DNA of 64,000 nt, from assembly GCF_030445035.2 (NCBI RefSeq), contig NC_080682.1:27262770-27326769 (forward strand), written 5' to 3'. Source of the DNA: Dasypus novemcinctus (taxonomy: Eukaryota; Chordata; Mammalia; Cingulata; Dasypodidae). Below, piece by piece: positions 1-10,869 of the stretch. Position 1 is the first letter of the stretch; each line of letters begins with the position of its first letter. The notes under the pieces were generated by a model. The model was not told the origin of the DNA and did not search any database. It saw only the letters and a program-made list of their open reading frames with translations. The translations under genes and the position numbers were made by a program.

Positions 1-514
1 AGCACCATTTGTTGAAGAGACTGTTCTTTCTGAGTTAAGTGAATTTTGCAACCTTGTGACATGTCAGTTGCCTGTAAACCTGAAGACTGTTTTCTGAATT
101 CCCTTACTGATTCCATTGGTTTATATGTCTATCCCTATGCTGGTACCATGCTGTTCTGATCACTATGGCTTTATAATAAATTTTAAGATTGGAAGTATTA
201 AACTTCCAAAATAAATCATCTTTTTCAAGGTGGTTTTAGCTTTTTGGAGTCTCTAACCCTCCCATATATGCTTGATGTTTAAGTTTACAGTTCTGCAAAG
301 AATGTTGAATTTTGATTGGGATTTCACTGGACCTATTAAATGCTTTGGGTAGGATTGACATTGTAATGACATACAGTCTTCCAACCCAAGAACACAGAAT
401 TTCCTTCAATTATTTAGGTCCTCTTTGATTTCTTTTAGCAATCAATGTTCTGTACTTTTCGGTGTACAAGTCCTTTACATAACTGTTTAGACATATTCCT
501 AGATATATGATTCT

Positions 515-2350
515 TTTTTTATATTTATTTTTTCATTGTCTTTTAAAAAAATACATAGATCACAAAAATGTTACACTAAAAAAATATAAGAGGTTCCCAT
601 ATACCCCACTCCCCCACCCCTCCCCCACCCTTCCACATCAACAACCTCTTTTATCATTGGGCACATTCATTGCATTTGGTGAATCCATTTTGGAGCACTG
701 CTGCACCACATGAATTATAGTTTACATTATAGTTTACACTCTCCCTCAGTCCATTAAATGGGTTATGGCAGGTATATAATGTCCGGCATCTGACCCTGCA
801 GTAGCATTTAGGACAACTCTAAGTACTGAAAATGCCCCCACATCACATCTCTTCTTCCCTCTCCCTGCTCTCAGCAACTCCCATGGCCACTGTCTCCACA
901 TCAATGCTACAATTTCTCCCATTGCTAGAGTCACAATAATTCTAGAGTAGAATACCAGTAAGTCTACTCTAAACCATATTTAATTCTACATCCTGTGGAC
1001 CCTGGGATGGTGATGCCCACTCCACCTCTAAAACAAGAGGGGGCTTAGATCCCACATGGCTGATGGATGCCATTCTCCTGCTTGCAGTTGTAGGCTCTCT
1101 TGGCTCCCTGGTTTGGTGGTTGACCATCCTCACCTCTCTGTTACCGGTGTGGTTTCCTTTACTCCTTAAAGCCTGAATTATCCTGTTTCAGGCCATTTTG
1201 GTTTAATTGTTTCTTACACTCCTTTCACTGTCCCCATGCTGTTTCTGCCTGCAGGGCATGCTTTGGGAGCTTAATCCAGAGAAGAGTTTCCTGGCTCAGT
1301 GTTTCAGGCTGCCACATGATAGTTGGCACCAATATAGACATCCCAGATCAGGGCCAGGGATCCCCAGTGGAAGTGCAGGCTGGGAGAGAGTAGAAGAGGG
1401 GCCAGCAAGAGTACCACAAGCTTCTCCTATTCTTTTTAAAGCTACATTTCCTTGGTTCAGTGCTGTCCTATTTACTGCAACCTTTTAACTGTTTTCCTGA
1501 GTTTTGAGGAAGATAGCTTTGCCAGTTTCTGCTAGTTGTTCTGTTGTGAAACAGCACCCCAGAACTTCTTACGCCACTATCTTGGTTGACCAGAAGTCTA
1601 ACCTTACCCTTTTTTAACCAACATTGTCCCATAGGTTGAGGGAAGCTACTGAGATGATTTGGAATTCAGGGGAAGTGATATTATCTTAAAACACAGGAGA
1701 GGGAGAGCCTTTTTTTTTGTCTTTATTTTTTTAATATTACATTAAAAAAATGTGAGGTCCCCATATACCCCCTAACCGCCTCCCCCCATGCATCCCCCCA
1801 TAACAACAATCTCCTCATTCATCATGAGACATTCATTGCATTTGGTGAATACATCTCAGAGCACCGCTGCACCTCATGGTCAATGGTCCACATCATAGTC
1901 CACACTCTACCACGTTCCACCCAGTGGGCCATGGGAGGACATACAATGTCTGGTAACTGTCCCTACAGCATCACCCAGGACAACTCCAAGTCCTGAAAAT
2001 GCCCCCACATCTCATTGCTTCCTCCCATTCTCTAACCCAAGCAGCCACCATGGCCACTTTCTCCACACCAATGCCACATTTTCTTCGATTACCAATCACA
2101 ATAGATCATGAATAGATTATCAGTAAGTCCACTCTAATCCATAATCTGTTACTCCATCCTGTGGACCTTGGAATGGTTGTGTCCACTCCATATCTGTAAC
2201 AAGAGGGGGCTTAGATTTCACATGGATGTTGGATGTAATCCTCCTACTTTCAGTTGTGGGCACTCTTGGCTCCCTGGTGTGGTGGTTGACCTTCTTCAAT
2301 TCCATGTTAGCTGAGTGGGGTAAGTCCAATAAACCAGAGTAGTGTGTAGG
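515..2350 (-). mobile_element. Copy A-specific insert of L1-derived repeats with target-site duplication
   Basis: The repeated string atatatgattctt flanks this block at about 502-514 and 2,351-2,363, while copy B has the single empty site near 37,423. Inside are two related minus-oriented units, 515-1,160 and about 1,705-2,330, both with the conserved string near cccatatacccc and gcatttggtgaat. Between them, 1,160-1,600 read on the minus strand resembles an L1 5' UTR head (an AAGATAGTGGCG-like start). No long reading frame exists. The most likely history is one minus-strand L1-type insertion with a second nested in it. Confidence 0.7.
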
Positions 2351-2825
2351 ATATATGATTCTTTAGTTGATGTTGTAAGGGGAATTTTAGTCTAGATTTC
2401 TTTTGCTGATTGATCACTGATTATTTATAGAAACTCTACTTGTGTTTTTGGTGTTGATATTTAACCCTGCTCCTTTGCTTAATTTATTTATTAACTCTAG
2501 AAACTTTGCTGTAGATTTTTCAGGATTTTCTGTACTTAGGATAGTATTTTCTGCAAAGAGGGAAAGTTGTATTTCCTCCTTTCCAATTTTAATAGTTTTT
2601 AAAATTTATTTTTCTTTAAATTGCCCTGGCAAGTAATACCAATACACTCTTAAATAAAAATGGGGACAGTGGGCATACTTGCTCTGTTTCTGATCTAAGA
2701 GGGATAGCTTTTGGTCTTTAACCATTGAGGAGAATGTTATTTCTGTGCTTTGCATATAAGCCCTTTGTCATATAGAAAGAATTTCCTTTTATTCCTCCAT
2801 GTCAAATTGTTTTTATCAAGAAATT

Positions 2826-3060
2826 GTGCAAGACAGAGTGTAAACTATGATGTGGACTGTAGTCCATGGTTAGTAGCAATACTTCAATATGTGTTCATCA
2901 GAAATGAATGTACCACACAAATGAAGGATGTTGTTGATGTGGCAAAGTCTGGGAGGGGGAGGAGTGAGGCAGGTTGGAATCCCTTTTATTTTTATGTAGC
3001 ATTTATGGACTCTAAAGAATCTGTAAAAAATAAAAAAAAATAGTAATTAAGAAAAAGAAA
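2826..3060 (+). repeat. 5'-truncated L1-derived tail with A-rich end (copy A)
   Basis: A plus-oriented fragment of the same repeat family as 515-1,160. It starts near gacagagtgtaaactatg and ends in an A-rich tail. It sits inside the minus-strand L1 and is also present in copy B at about 37,884-38,108, so it predates the duplication. Confidence 0.65.
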
Positions 3061-3639
3061 GAAAGAATGCTGGCTTTTGTCAAATGCCTTTGCTGCATCA
3101 GTTGAGATATCCATGTGCTTATTTTCCTTCATTGTGTTAATCTGGTGTATTACATTGATTTTCTTATGTTGAGACAACCTTGCATAAAAGGGATAAATCA
3201 AACTTGATCATGGTGTATAATTCCTATAATATGCTGTTGGGTTTGGTTTGCTAGTTTTGTTGAGGACTTTCATATATAAATTCATAAGAGAATCTGTAGG
3301 TTTCTTTTCTTGGGGTATTTTTATTAGGCCTTCATAGAAGGATGATTTTGACCTCAGAAAAAATGAATTAGGGAGTGGTGCATTTTCTTCAATTTTTCAA
3401 ATAGTTTGAGCAGAATTGGAGTTAAGTAGTCTAGGAATGTTTGATAGAATACATCTGTGAAGGCACCTGGTCCTGGGCTTTCATTTGTTGGGAAGTTTTT
3501 GATTATTGATTCAATCTCTTTTCTAGTAATTGTTTTGTTGGGATCTTATATTTCTTCTTGAGTCAATGTAGGTAGTTTGTTTCTCAGAATTTTTGCATTT
3601 TGTATAGGTTATCTAATTTATTGGCATTCTGAGAGAAGG

Positions 3640-4200
3640 GGAATGCCTGAGAAAACTTTCTAAAATTAGGTTAACCAGCCAAAACAGGGCCAGAGACCTA
3701 TGAATGCACCACACGACTCCACAGTACCTCATTGATTGGTGAAGGAAGGATACTAAGTGATTCTTTGATGGTTTTGCAAAGTTGAGTTTTCCTGGCCAGT
3801 CCTGCAAATTCAGCCCTTCAACTAACTATCTACCACAAACCACAAGAAATTTTGTGTCTTTAAATTTTCATTGCCATTGCCCCATCCTACAAAGTTTGAA
3901 ACAATGGCAGCTCCTGTCCTTGTCCATGTGGGTCAATATAATGGATACTCTTGGCTTTGTTGGATGTGTCAAACCTGGGGCCCCAGAGATCCAATGTCAT
4001 TCATCCAAAGCCACAATATGTTACTAGCAATACACACCCCTGGACTTGGAGAACTGGATTTTTACATCCATTTCTGTCCCAGGGTGGCCTGCTGCATGAT
4101 GGGAGACAGGTATCAGTAGCAGCCACATGGAGAGAGCAATTTTTAGTTCCTTACCATAATTTATCATCCTCATCTTCATGCTCTTCCCTGAATCAAACTA
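3640..4200. other. Unassigned block conserved in both duplicates (copy A)
   Basis: About 560 bases between L1 and an L1-derived tail that I cannot place in a known family. It is less AT-rich than its surroundings. On the plus strand it holds overlapping open stretches, one containing WLCWMCQTWGPRDP. Relative to copy B, copy A has a two-base difference near 3,853 that changes the frame. It could be part of an old retroviral gene or a transposon body, but no diagnostic motif supports either. Confidence 0.4.
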
Positions 4201-4204
4201 GGTA

Positions 4205-4790
4205 TATTTTTAACATACTTTTTTTATTTTTTAAAAGATACTAAGATTACATAAATGTTAAATAAAAAATATAGGGGATTCCCATATGCCCCACTCCCTA
4301 TCCCTTCCACACGTTCCCACATTAACAATATCCTTCATTAGTGTGGTATATGTGTTACAATTGATGAACACCTATTGAAGCATTGTCACTAAGTGTGGGT
4401 TATAGTTTACAATATAGTTTCATCTCTCCCACACAACTTGGTAAGTTAAGAGAAGATATATAATGGCCTGCATCTGTCACTGAAATTGCATTCAGGACAA
4501 TTCCAGTGTCCTGAACATACCCTACATTACACCTGTTTTTCCTTTTCCCTCACCTCAGAACCTCTCGTGGCCACTGCCTCCACATCAATGATGAAAGTTC
4601 TTCCACTGTTAGAATGACATTAAGTCTATAGTAGAATAATAGTAAATCTACTCTAGCCCATCATACATTCATCAATCCTGAGGATTCTGGGATAGTGAGG
4701 CCCACTCTGCCTCTAACAGCCATGCATATTTAATTGTTTTGTTGGAAGGACTGATTCCTGGAGCACTCTCTACTCCACCATTTTCCAAAA
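4205..4790 (-). mobile_element. ORF-less L1-derived element: 5' UTR-like head joined to 3' tail (copy A)
   Basis: On the minus strand the element begins near 4,790 with an L1 5' UTR-like start (GGAAAATGGTGGAGTAG, then a CTCCAGGAATCAGTCC-type phrase). After only about 55 bases it passes into the 3' tail family seen at 515-1,160, ending T-rich on the plus strand at 4,205-4,240. No ORF1 or ORF2 lies between, so it looks like an internally deleted, non-autonomous L1. The copy B partner is at 39,265-39,850. Confidence 0.6.
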
Positions 4791-4794
4791 TCAC

Positions 4795-5190
4795 ATATAT
4801 CCTTAGGTATCATATAGTTGGGATTTGTCTTTTAATAGTCAATTACAGGGCCTTTAATTAGAGTGTGAAGTCCACTTACATTAAAATAATTATTTATGTA
4901 CTATTTTCATTTATGCCAAATATTTTTAAAATTCTAATTGCTTTCTCTTAGCTTGTTTTTGACTAATAAAATATTGATCATACATTTTATACCCTCCTTT
5001 ATATTTGTTAACCATACCTCATTTCATTATATTGCTCTTCTTTTTCCTCTAGTAAATAAAATTTGCATCCTTAAGTTATTTTAGTGTTCTTAATATTGTT
5101 ATGATACTTTTAGGCAACCAAGGTGGAACATAGACACTCCAGGGTCTGCTTACCTGCAGAATCTTTGAATAAGTACAATAAAAGTCCAAG
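4795..5190 (-). mobile_element. L1 ORF2 remnant
   Basis: An AT-rich minus-strand L1 ORF2-like stretch with typical phrases such as the region around ctttaattagagtgtgaagtcc. It has no open frame. The partner in copy B is 39,850-40,190. Confidence 0.5.
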
Positions 5191-5194
5191 CTAT

Positions 5195-7690
5195 CTGTTT
5201 CAGTTTGTTAAACACTACTGGGAACAAATAGGTTGGCTTTTAAACTGGGGCTTTATTCTGAATCTGTGAAAGTGCCCACATTAAAGCATCATAAGAGATC
5301 ATTTTTTCTTGAGCTGCAACTGCAAGCAATCAGGCACATGTCAGCATCCACTCCCTCTCCTCTCTTCTCAGGCCTTGTTGCATTCAGTTTTTGGCTAAAG
5401 TGACTTCCTCTCAACTTCAGTCTTCCATTGATTTTAACTTTTGGCTCTGAGGGTCTTCTCACTCACATTCTTTCTCTGCAACTTTTTCCTATATCTGTGT
5501 CTTTTTATTATACTATTTATGAAGGACTTCAGAAAATGTATTAAGGCCCACCCTCAGTCACACAGTCTATCAAAACACTCTTAACTGAAATAATTTAATC
5601 AAAAGTTCCAACCTGTGATAGGTTTACATGCACAGTAATGGATTATCTAAAGAACATAGCTTTCTAGGTTCCAAAAACACTAACACTATCAAATTCCACC
5701 TTCTGGACTCCTAAAATACATGTTTTTCCTATATAAAAAATACATTCATTCCATCACAATATTTCTAAAACCTTAAATCATTTAAGTAAAAGTTTTAATT
5801 ACAATTCTCACCAAAATTGGCTACAAGTATGTCTGTCTTGCAACAAATTTCCCCTCAGGCAGTGGACCTATGAAACTAAGAACAAGTTATACACTTCCAG
5901 TATAAAAAGAAGAGACTGTCATAGAATTAAAATTTTCATTAACATAGGGAAAAATTGGAAGGAAAGCAAGGATCATGGGTCCCAGATAGTTCCAAAAATG
6001 TGCAAAGCATACTTCATTAGATTTCAAATTCTAAGAGTCATTAAAAAAAAAACCTTTGTTTCTTCTACTTGGGCTCCAAAGGAGTGACAGTGTCCTGTTT
6101 CCAAGGGCTTATTCACAGACCAAGCTCTCAACTTCATCTACATCAACCATCTACTCACAGCCAAACTCTAGACCCCACCCTCTGAAAACAATGGAATGAT
6201 GGCCACACTCTCTGTAATGTCTAGTGAACATACTTTCAGAAGCCTGGAACATCAGGCTTCCTGATTAATGGGGTGGAAGGCTTGCCTGTCCAAGTTCTGG
6301 GGTATACTCACCTTTTCTGCACACATGGGTCAGTTATCTCTCTGGGCCCAAGGAGAAATCTTCAGTCCAGACTTCTGTTTTCATGGTACTGCCTTTTGAA
6401 GTCAATTTTCATTCAATCTATCCCTTTTCTGTTCCTATTATAAAGGCTGGCAGTGGTTCTGTTCATATGGATCTCACAAAATCTTGTAAATTTCACATGC
6501 AGGATACAGGGGTCCAAGTCCTCTGATAGCATGAGTTCTAACAGATTCTTCCTGGATAACTGCATTTCCTTTCCTTACTTAGACTGAAATGAATGGCTGG
6601 TTCCAATTTCAGTTGAATCTTCATGTGGTGCAGTATTTCCTGACGACTCCTTTTCCAGAAGCTCAGAATGTATAAATCGTTGTCTTCTGGTTTATTTGTG
6701 CCTAAAGTTCAGTTCTCAGCTTAACCCTTTCCTCTCACATTTTACTATTAACTGCAAGGAGAAACCAGGTCAGACTTTTCACTTTTAGTTTGAAAAACAC
6801 TTCAACTCAATATTCAAGCTTGTCACTTTCAAATTCTGTATTCCTTTTAACATAAGAAGTCAATTTCACCAAGTTCTCCACTGTTATAAAGCAAGGATTG
6901 GCTTTCTTCCATTTTGCAAAGATGCATTAATCATTTCTATCCAAATTCTCGGTGGAAGTAACTTCAGGGTCCATATTTTTACCAACATTCCCGTCAAAGC
7001 AATCTAGGCCTTTTCTGTCAAGTAACTCACAATTATTCTAAATTTTTGCCTTTATTCACTTTAAAAGCTCTTTTAATATTTTTGGAATTTGCATAGCAAC
7101 ATGTACCCCATTATTCCAAGACCTTTTTCTGTTTTAATTTCTTAAAAGTTGCTGGAGTAGCTTACCATAAATGGGTTAAGTTTTACAATGGGGAGTTATT
7201 AGATTAAAAATATATAGTTCCAAGGCCCTGAAAGTGTCCAAAATAAGGCATCATCAGGAAATCCTTTCTCCCTGAACTGCACAGGCAATCAGGCACATGG
7301 CAACATGTACACATCTTTCCCCTTTCCTCTGGGTCTCTGTGTTTTCAGTTTCTGGTTAATGTGGCATCCTATCAGCTTCTGTGTTTCTTTGATATCAACT
7401 TTTGTCTCCAAGGACCTTCTTTCTCAGGTTTTGGGTTCCTTTCTGTGTCTGTAGCTTTCTTTTGGTATCTGTGTCTTTTTATTCCTCTATTTATGAAGGA
7501 CTATGGAAAGAGGATTAAGACTCATATTTCATCCTACAATCTAAGCAAAGGCCCTTAACTAAAGTAACTTCATAAAAAGGTACTACCTACAATAGATTGA
7601 ATAGGTTTACACACATAGGAATAGATTAGCTTAAGAACATAATTTTCTAGGTCTCACACTTACACTTCCATTTCCTGTTCCCCCAAACAC
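5195..7690 (-). mobile_element. MaLR-like LTR retrotransposon with two LTRs (copy A)
   Basis: Two related terminal segments, about 5,195-5,715 and 7,185-7,690, flank about 1.5 kb of internal sequence. They share a block around ctgtgtctttttatt, tatttatgaaggac and, near their right ends, cttaagaacata-like phrases. The internal part around 6,830-7,030 resembles the non-coding interior of ERVL-MaLR (THE1/MST-type) elements in reverse orientation. No protein-coding frame is visible, as usual for MaLR elements. The partner is at 40,255-42,790. The orientation is inferred from that resemblance and from AATAAA-like signals on the minus strand. Confidence 0.65.
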
Positions 7691-8535
7691 CAGAAAATTG
7701 ATAAATGATTTCAGCAACAAAGTGAAATTTAACTCAAGAAAATTCAATTTTAAACTGGTAGCGCGAGGTGTCCTCTGCACCAAACCTTCCCCGGCACAGT
7801 ATGGAATGGACCTGAGCTTTCAGTGTGGGTCACTGATTCCTCTGGAGGGAGAAGTATATCCCCTGTGAAAATACCAGAGAGCATTTTTATTTTTTTTCCA
7901 ATCTATCCATGTTAGCCGCAAAGCATGACTGAGGGACCCATTTCATTCTTGTTATTCCTAAATCTTGCCATGCAGGGAGACAATGGTTGCAGACAGTTAA
8001 AGTAGCATAAGAAATAATCAATTCTAGGATTTAGGTCACACAGTAGAGTTTCCTGAAAGTGTGTGTGGGGGGGTTGTATTCCACAGGGTTAGGGAATCTA
8101 TTTCAATTCCAGTAAACAGGGAAATTTTTAAAGCCCAAAACAAGCCCATGACAATGCATAGTGTCAGAACAGGACAGGATCCTGCAGGTATGACTTGGGA
8201 TGATAGGAGAGATGTACTATGGAGGAAAGTACCAGCCAACACAAAAATGATTTTCAAAGACGTCGAAATTTTGTTTTTGTTTTTGTTTTATTTTTCACAT
8301 TATTTATTTTTTCCTTTTCTGCTGACAAACAAAGATGTTGGAAAGTATGCCCCATGTAAAGAAACAAAATAATACCTCAGAAATCATGAAAGATAAAAGA
8401 CCAGATGTTGGATACATAGAAGAAAGAATCAGTGAAATCAAAGACAAGATATTTGAAAACATTCAAACAGAAAAAGAAAAAGGAGAAAGATGTTAGAAAG
8501 TGAACAAAACCTAAGAGACAAGTGTGATATCTGGA
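7690..8535 (+). mobile_element. L1 5' region and ORF1 N-terminal remnant (copy A)
   Basis: 7,690-8,300 is sequence I assign only loosely to an L1 5' region. From about 8,335 to 8,510 the plus strand reads as an L1 ORF1 coiled-coil-like segment (IEERISEIKDKIFENIQTEK), closed by stops. It is followed directly by an inserted L1-derived tail element. The partner in copy B is 42,790-43,620. Confidence 0.5.
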
Positions 8536-9445
8536 GACACTCAGTTGCTATGGTCATGGCAGATAATTCTGGTGGTTGGTGCCTTGCCAGTGGCCCGTAC
8601 CTTGGAGTTGTGCTCCCTGGTGTGACAAAGTTCAACTCAGATATGACTTCTCTACACATACCTCTTCTTTACCCTTTATTTGAATGTATATTTGGTGCTG
8701 TAGTTGCTAGGTGTATGTCCAAGAGTCTTGAATCTCTGCACTGTCCATTTGAAAGCTGGGCCTTGAGTGTTAGCATAGTTGCAACACCTACTTTCCAGTT
8801 CAAGGGACTCACCCACTACAACTAACAAGGAGGTGAGAATGGACATCCAACACACCCAGTAACCAAGAAAGTCTACAACAGCAAGAAAGAGAATCCCATC
8901 CATCAGCTATATGGGACTTAATCCCCTTCTCAATTAGAGGTGGAGTGGGCATCATCATCCCAGAATCCTAAGGATTGGGAAATTAAATATGGACTAGATT
9001 GGATTTACTGGTATTCGACTATAGACTTATTGTGATTCTAGCAATGAAAAAAATTATATCATCAATGTGGAGGCAGTGACCACTGGAGGTGCTGAAAGCA
9101 TGGAGAGAGACAATGAGGTATAATATGGGGGCAATTTCAGAACTTGGAATTGTCCTGAGTGACATTGCAATGACAGATATGGGTCATTATATATGGCAAT
9201 AACCTACAGAATAGAATGGGAGAGAGCGTAAACTGTGATGTAAACTATAATCCATGGTTAGTAGGCAATGTTCCAAAATGTGTTAATCAATTGCAATGAA
9301 TGTACCACAGTAATGAAATAAGTTATTAATGTCAGGAAGGGTGAGAGGTGTGGAGAGTGGGGCATATTGGAATCACTTATATGATTTTATATAACTCTTT
9401 ATGTAATCTATGTATCTTTTAAAAATAAATAAAAATATATTAAAA
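8536..9445 (+). mobile_element. L1-derived 3' tail element (copy A)
   Basis: A plus-oriented member of the repeat family also at 27,090-28,075 and 43,625-44,540. It starts near ggagacactcag and ends in an AAATAAATAAA-type tail at 9,420-9,445. It is inserted within L1 ORF1 sequence that resumes after it. No ORF of its own is supported. Confidence 0.7.
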
Positions 9446-9449
9446 ATAC

Positions 9450-10080
9450 CAATAAATTCATAAAAGGTGTTTTACTAGAAAAAAATAGAAAATTAAGCAG
9501 GAAGAATATTCAAAGAAATAAAGAAAAAAAACTTATCTAATTTAATGAAAGTTATGCTTTCACATTCAAGGACACTAGAAAAAACAATCAGAATATTCTT
9601 GAAGAGGCTATGTCCAGACATAATGTAGTAAAAATTGTAGGATGCAAAGATAAAAATAGAATTCTGAAAGTAGGAAGAGAAAAGCAACATGTTAAATTAA
9701 AGACAATACCAATGAAATTATTGCTGATTTCTCAATAAAAACCATAGCAGCATGAAGGCAGTTGGATGAAATATGTAAGTGCTGAAAGAAAACAATTTCC
9801 AAAGAAAATTTGATATCTGAGAAGACAGTCTTATAAATGAGAGAGAGATGAACACATTACCACATAAACAAAAACTATGGGAGATCATAATTGCTTGAAC
9901 TGACTTACAAACAATGCTAAAGAGAGTTCTTCAGATGGAAAGTAAAACACAAGATAGTGGATAAAAGTAGCATAAAGAAGTAAAAGATTTTGGTAAATTT
10001 ACCCATAAGGGTAATTGTAAATCCCAGTATTATATTGTACTTAAATTTTAAATGTAACTTCATTTTTTATTTGTACAAAT
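9450..10080 (+). pseudogene. L1 ORF1 C-terminal remnant and inter-ORF region (copy A)
   Basis: Degenerate ORF1 C-terminal RNA-binding domain sequence is recognisable around 9,700-9,850 (ttgctgatttctc, then tgaaggcagttggatgaaata, matching the L1 ladfs...iFkvL region). It is followed by inter-ORF sequence with cttcagatggaaag. Multiple stops are present. It continues the L1 that resumes as ORF2 near 10,870. Confidence 0.6.
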
Positions 10081-10084
10081 TCTC

Positions 10085-10537
10085 AAAAGAACATGCTTAA
10101 AAAGTAATAGAATTTTTCCTTTTGATGTAGTGAAAATGTCCTAAAATTGATTGGAGTCGATTACAACACAGCTCAGTTATGAAACTGAGATTGACTGAGT
10201 GCATATTTTGGATCAGTTTTACTAGGTATGGGCTGTATAACACAGTGAACCCTGAGGTGGCTAGTGGACTATTTTTAGAGTACAAATATGAGAGCATTCT
10301 CTCGTGAACAAAAACAAATACACAATGTTAATACATGGTATTAATAATAGGGTGGTTTATGGGGAAAATACACCAAATGTAAGCTATGAATTATAGTTAG
10401 CAGTAATAATTTGATGCTGTTCTTTCATCACTTTTAATAAATATTCCAAAATAATGCAGAATGTTAGTGATGGGGCGATATGCATGAACTCTGTATATTA
10501 TGCATGATTGTTTTATAAACTCACAACTTCTCTAAAA
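10085..10537 (+). repeat. L1 3' UTR fragment inserted between L1 ORF1 and ORF2 (copy A)
   Basis: This matches the armadillo-type L1 3' UTR also seen at 29,390-30,255 and 59,590-59,925, with shared phrases around atgattgttttataaactcac and aacttct. It ends where the GGAA microsatellite begins, in the place of a poly-A tail. Confidence 0.65.
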
Positions 10538-10760
10538 AGGAAGGAAGGAAGGCAGGAAGGGAGGAAGGGAGGGAGAAGGAAGGCAGGGAGGGAGGGAGGG
10601 AGGGAGGGAGGGAGGAAGGAAGGGAGGGAGGGAGGGAGGGAGAAGGAAGGCAGGGAGGGAGGGAGGAAGGAAGGAAGGAAGGAAGGAAGGAAGGAAGGAA
10701 GGAAGGAAGGAAGGAAGGAAGGAAGGAAGGAAGGAAGGAAGGAAGGAAGGAAGGAAGGAA
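10538..10760 (+). repeat. GGAA/GGGA microsatellite, about 220 bp (copy A)
   Basis: The left half mixes GGGA, GGAA and GGCA units. The right half, about 10,670-10,758, is a pure GGAA run. It follows directly after an L1 3' UTR, so it probably grew from an A-rich tail. Copy B has only about 110 bp here. Apparent proteins rich in EGRKEGR or FLPS are artefacts of the repeat. Confidence 0.97.
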
Positions 10761-10869
10761 AAAGTGTTTAAGGACCTAATAGAGTGAGGAAATGATAGAG
10801 AAATAAAATTTGGCACCAGAAAAAGCAAGTAATTGCAATTCTATGGTTTTGTGTATTAATGTGTAAAGA

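Larger units (their letters stand above)
1..3640 (-). mobile_element. L1 LINE fragment (3' region and ORF2), interrupted (copy A)
   Basis: Read on the minus strand, this is the 3' part of an L1: 3' UTR and ORF2 reverse-transcriptase sequence with many stops. It is broken by the insert at 515-2,350 and by a short tail fragment at 2,826-3,060. A typical recognisable stretch is 3,070-3,200, the L1 reverse-transcriptase core around the aspartate-alanine-lysine region. It is non-coding today. Confidence 0.8.

Noticed and set aside
8490-8825. 111-codon open frame on the plus strand
   Set aside because: It crosses the junction of L1 ORF1 remains and an L1-derived tail, and copy B breaks it.
10508-10828. 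Long repetitive open frames on both strands (EGRK-type and FLPS-type)
   Set aside because: They are translations of the GGAA microsatellite and have no independent support.
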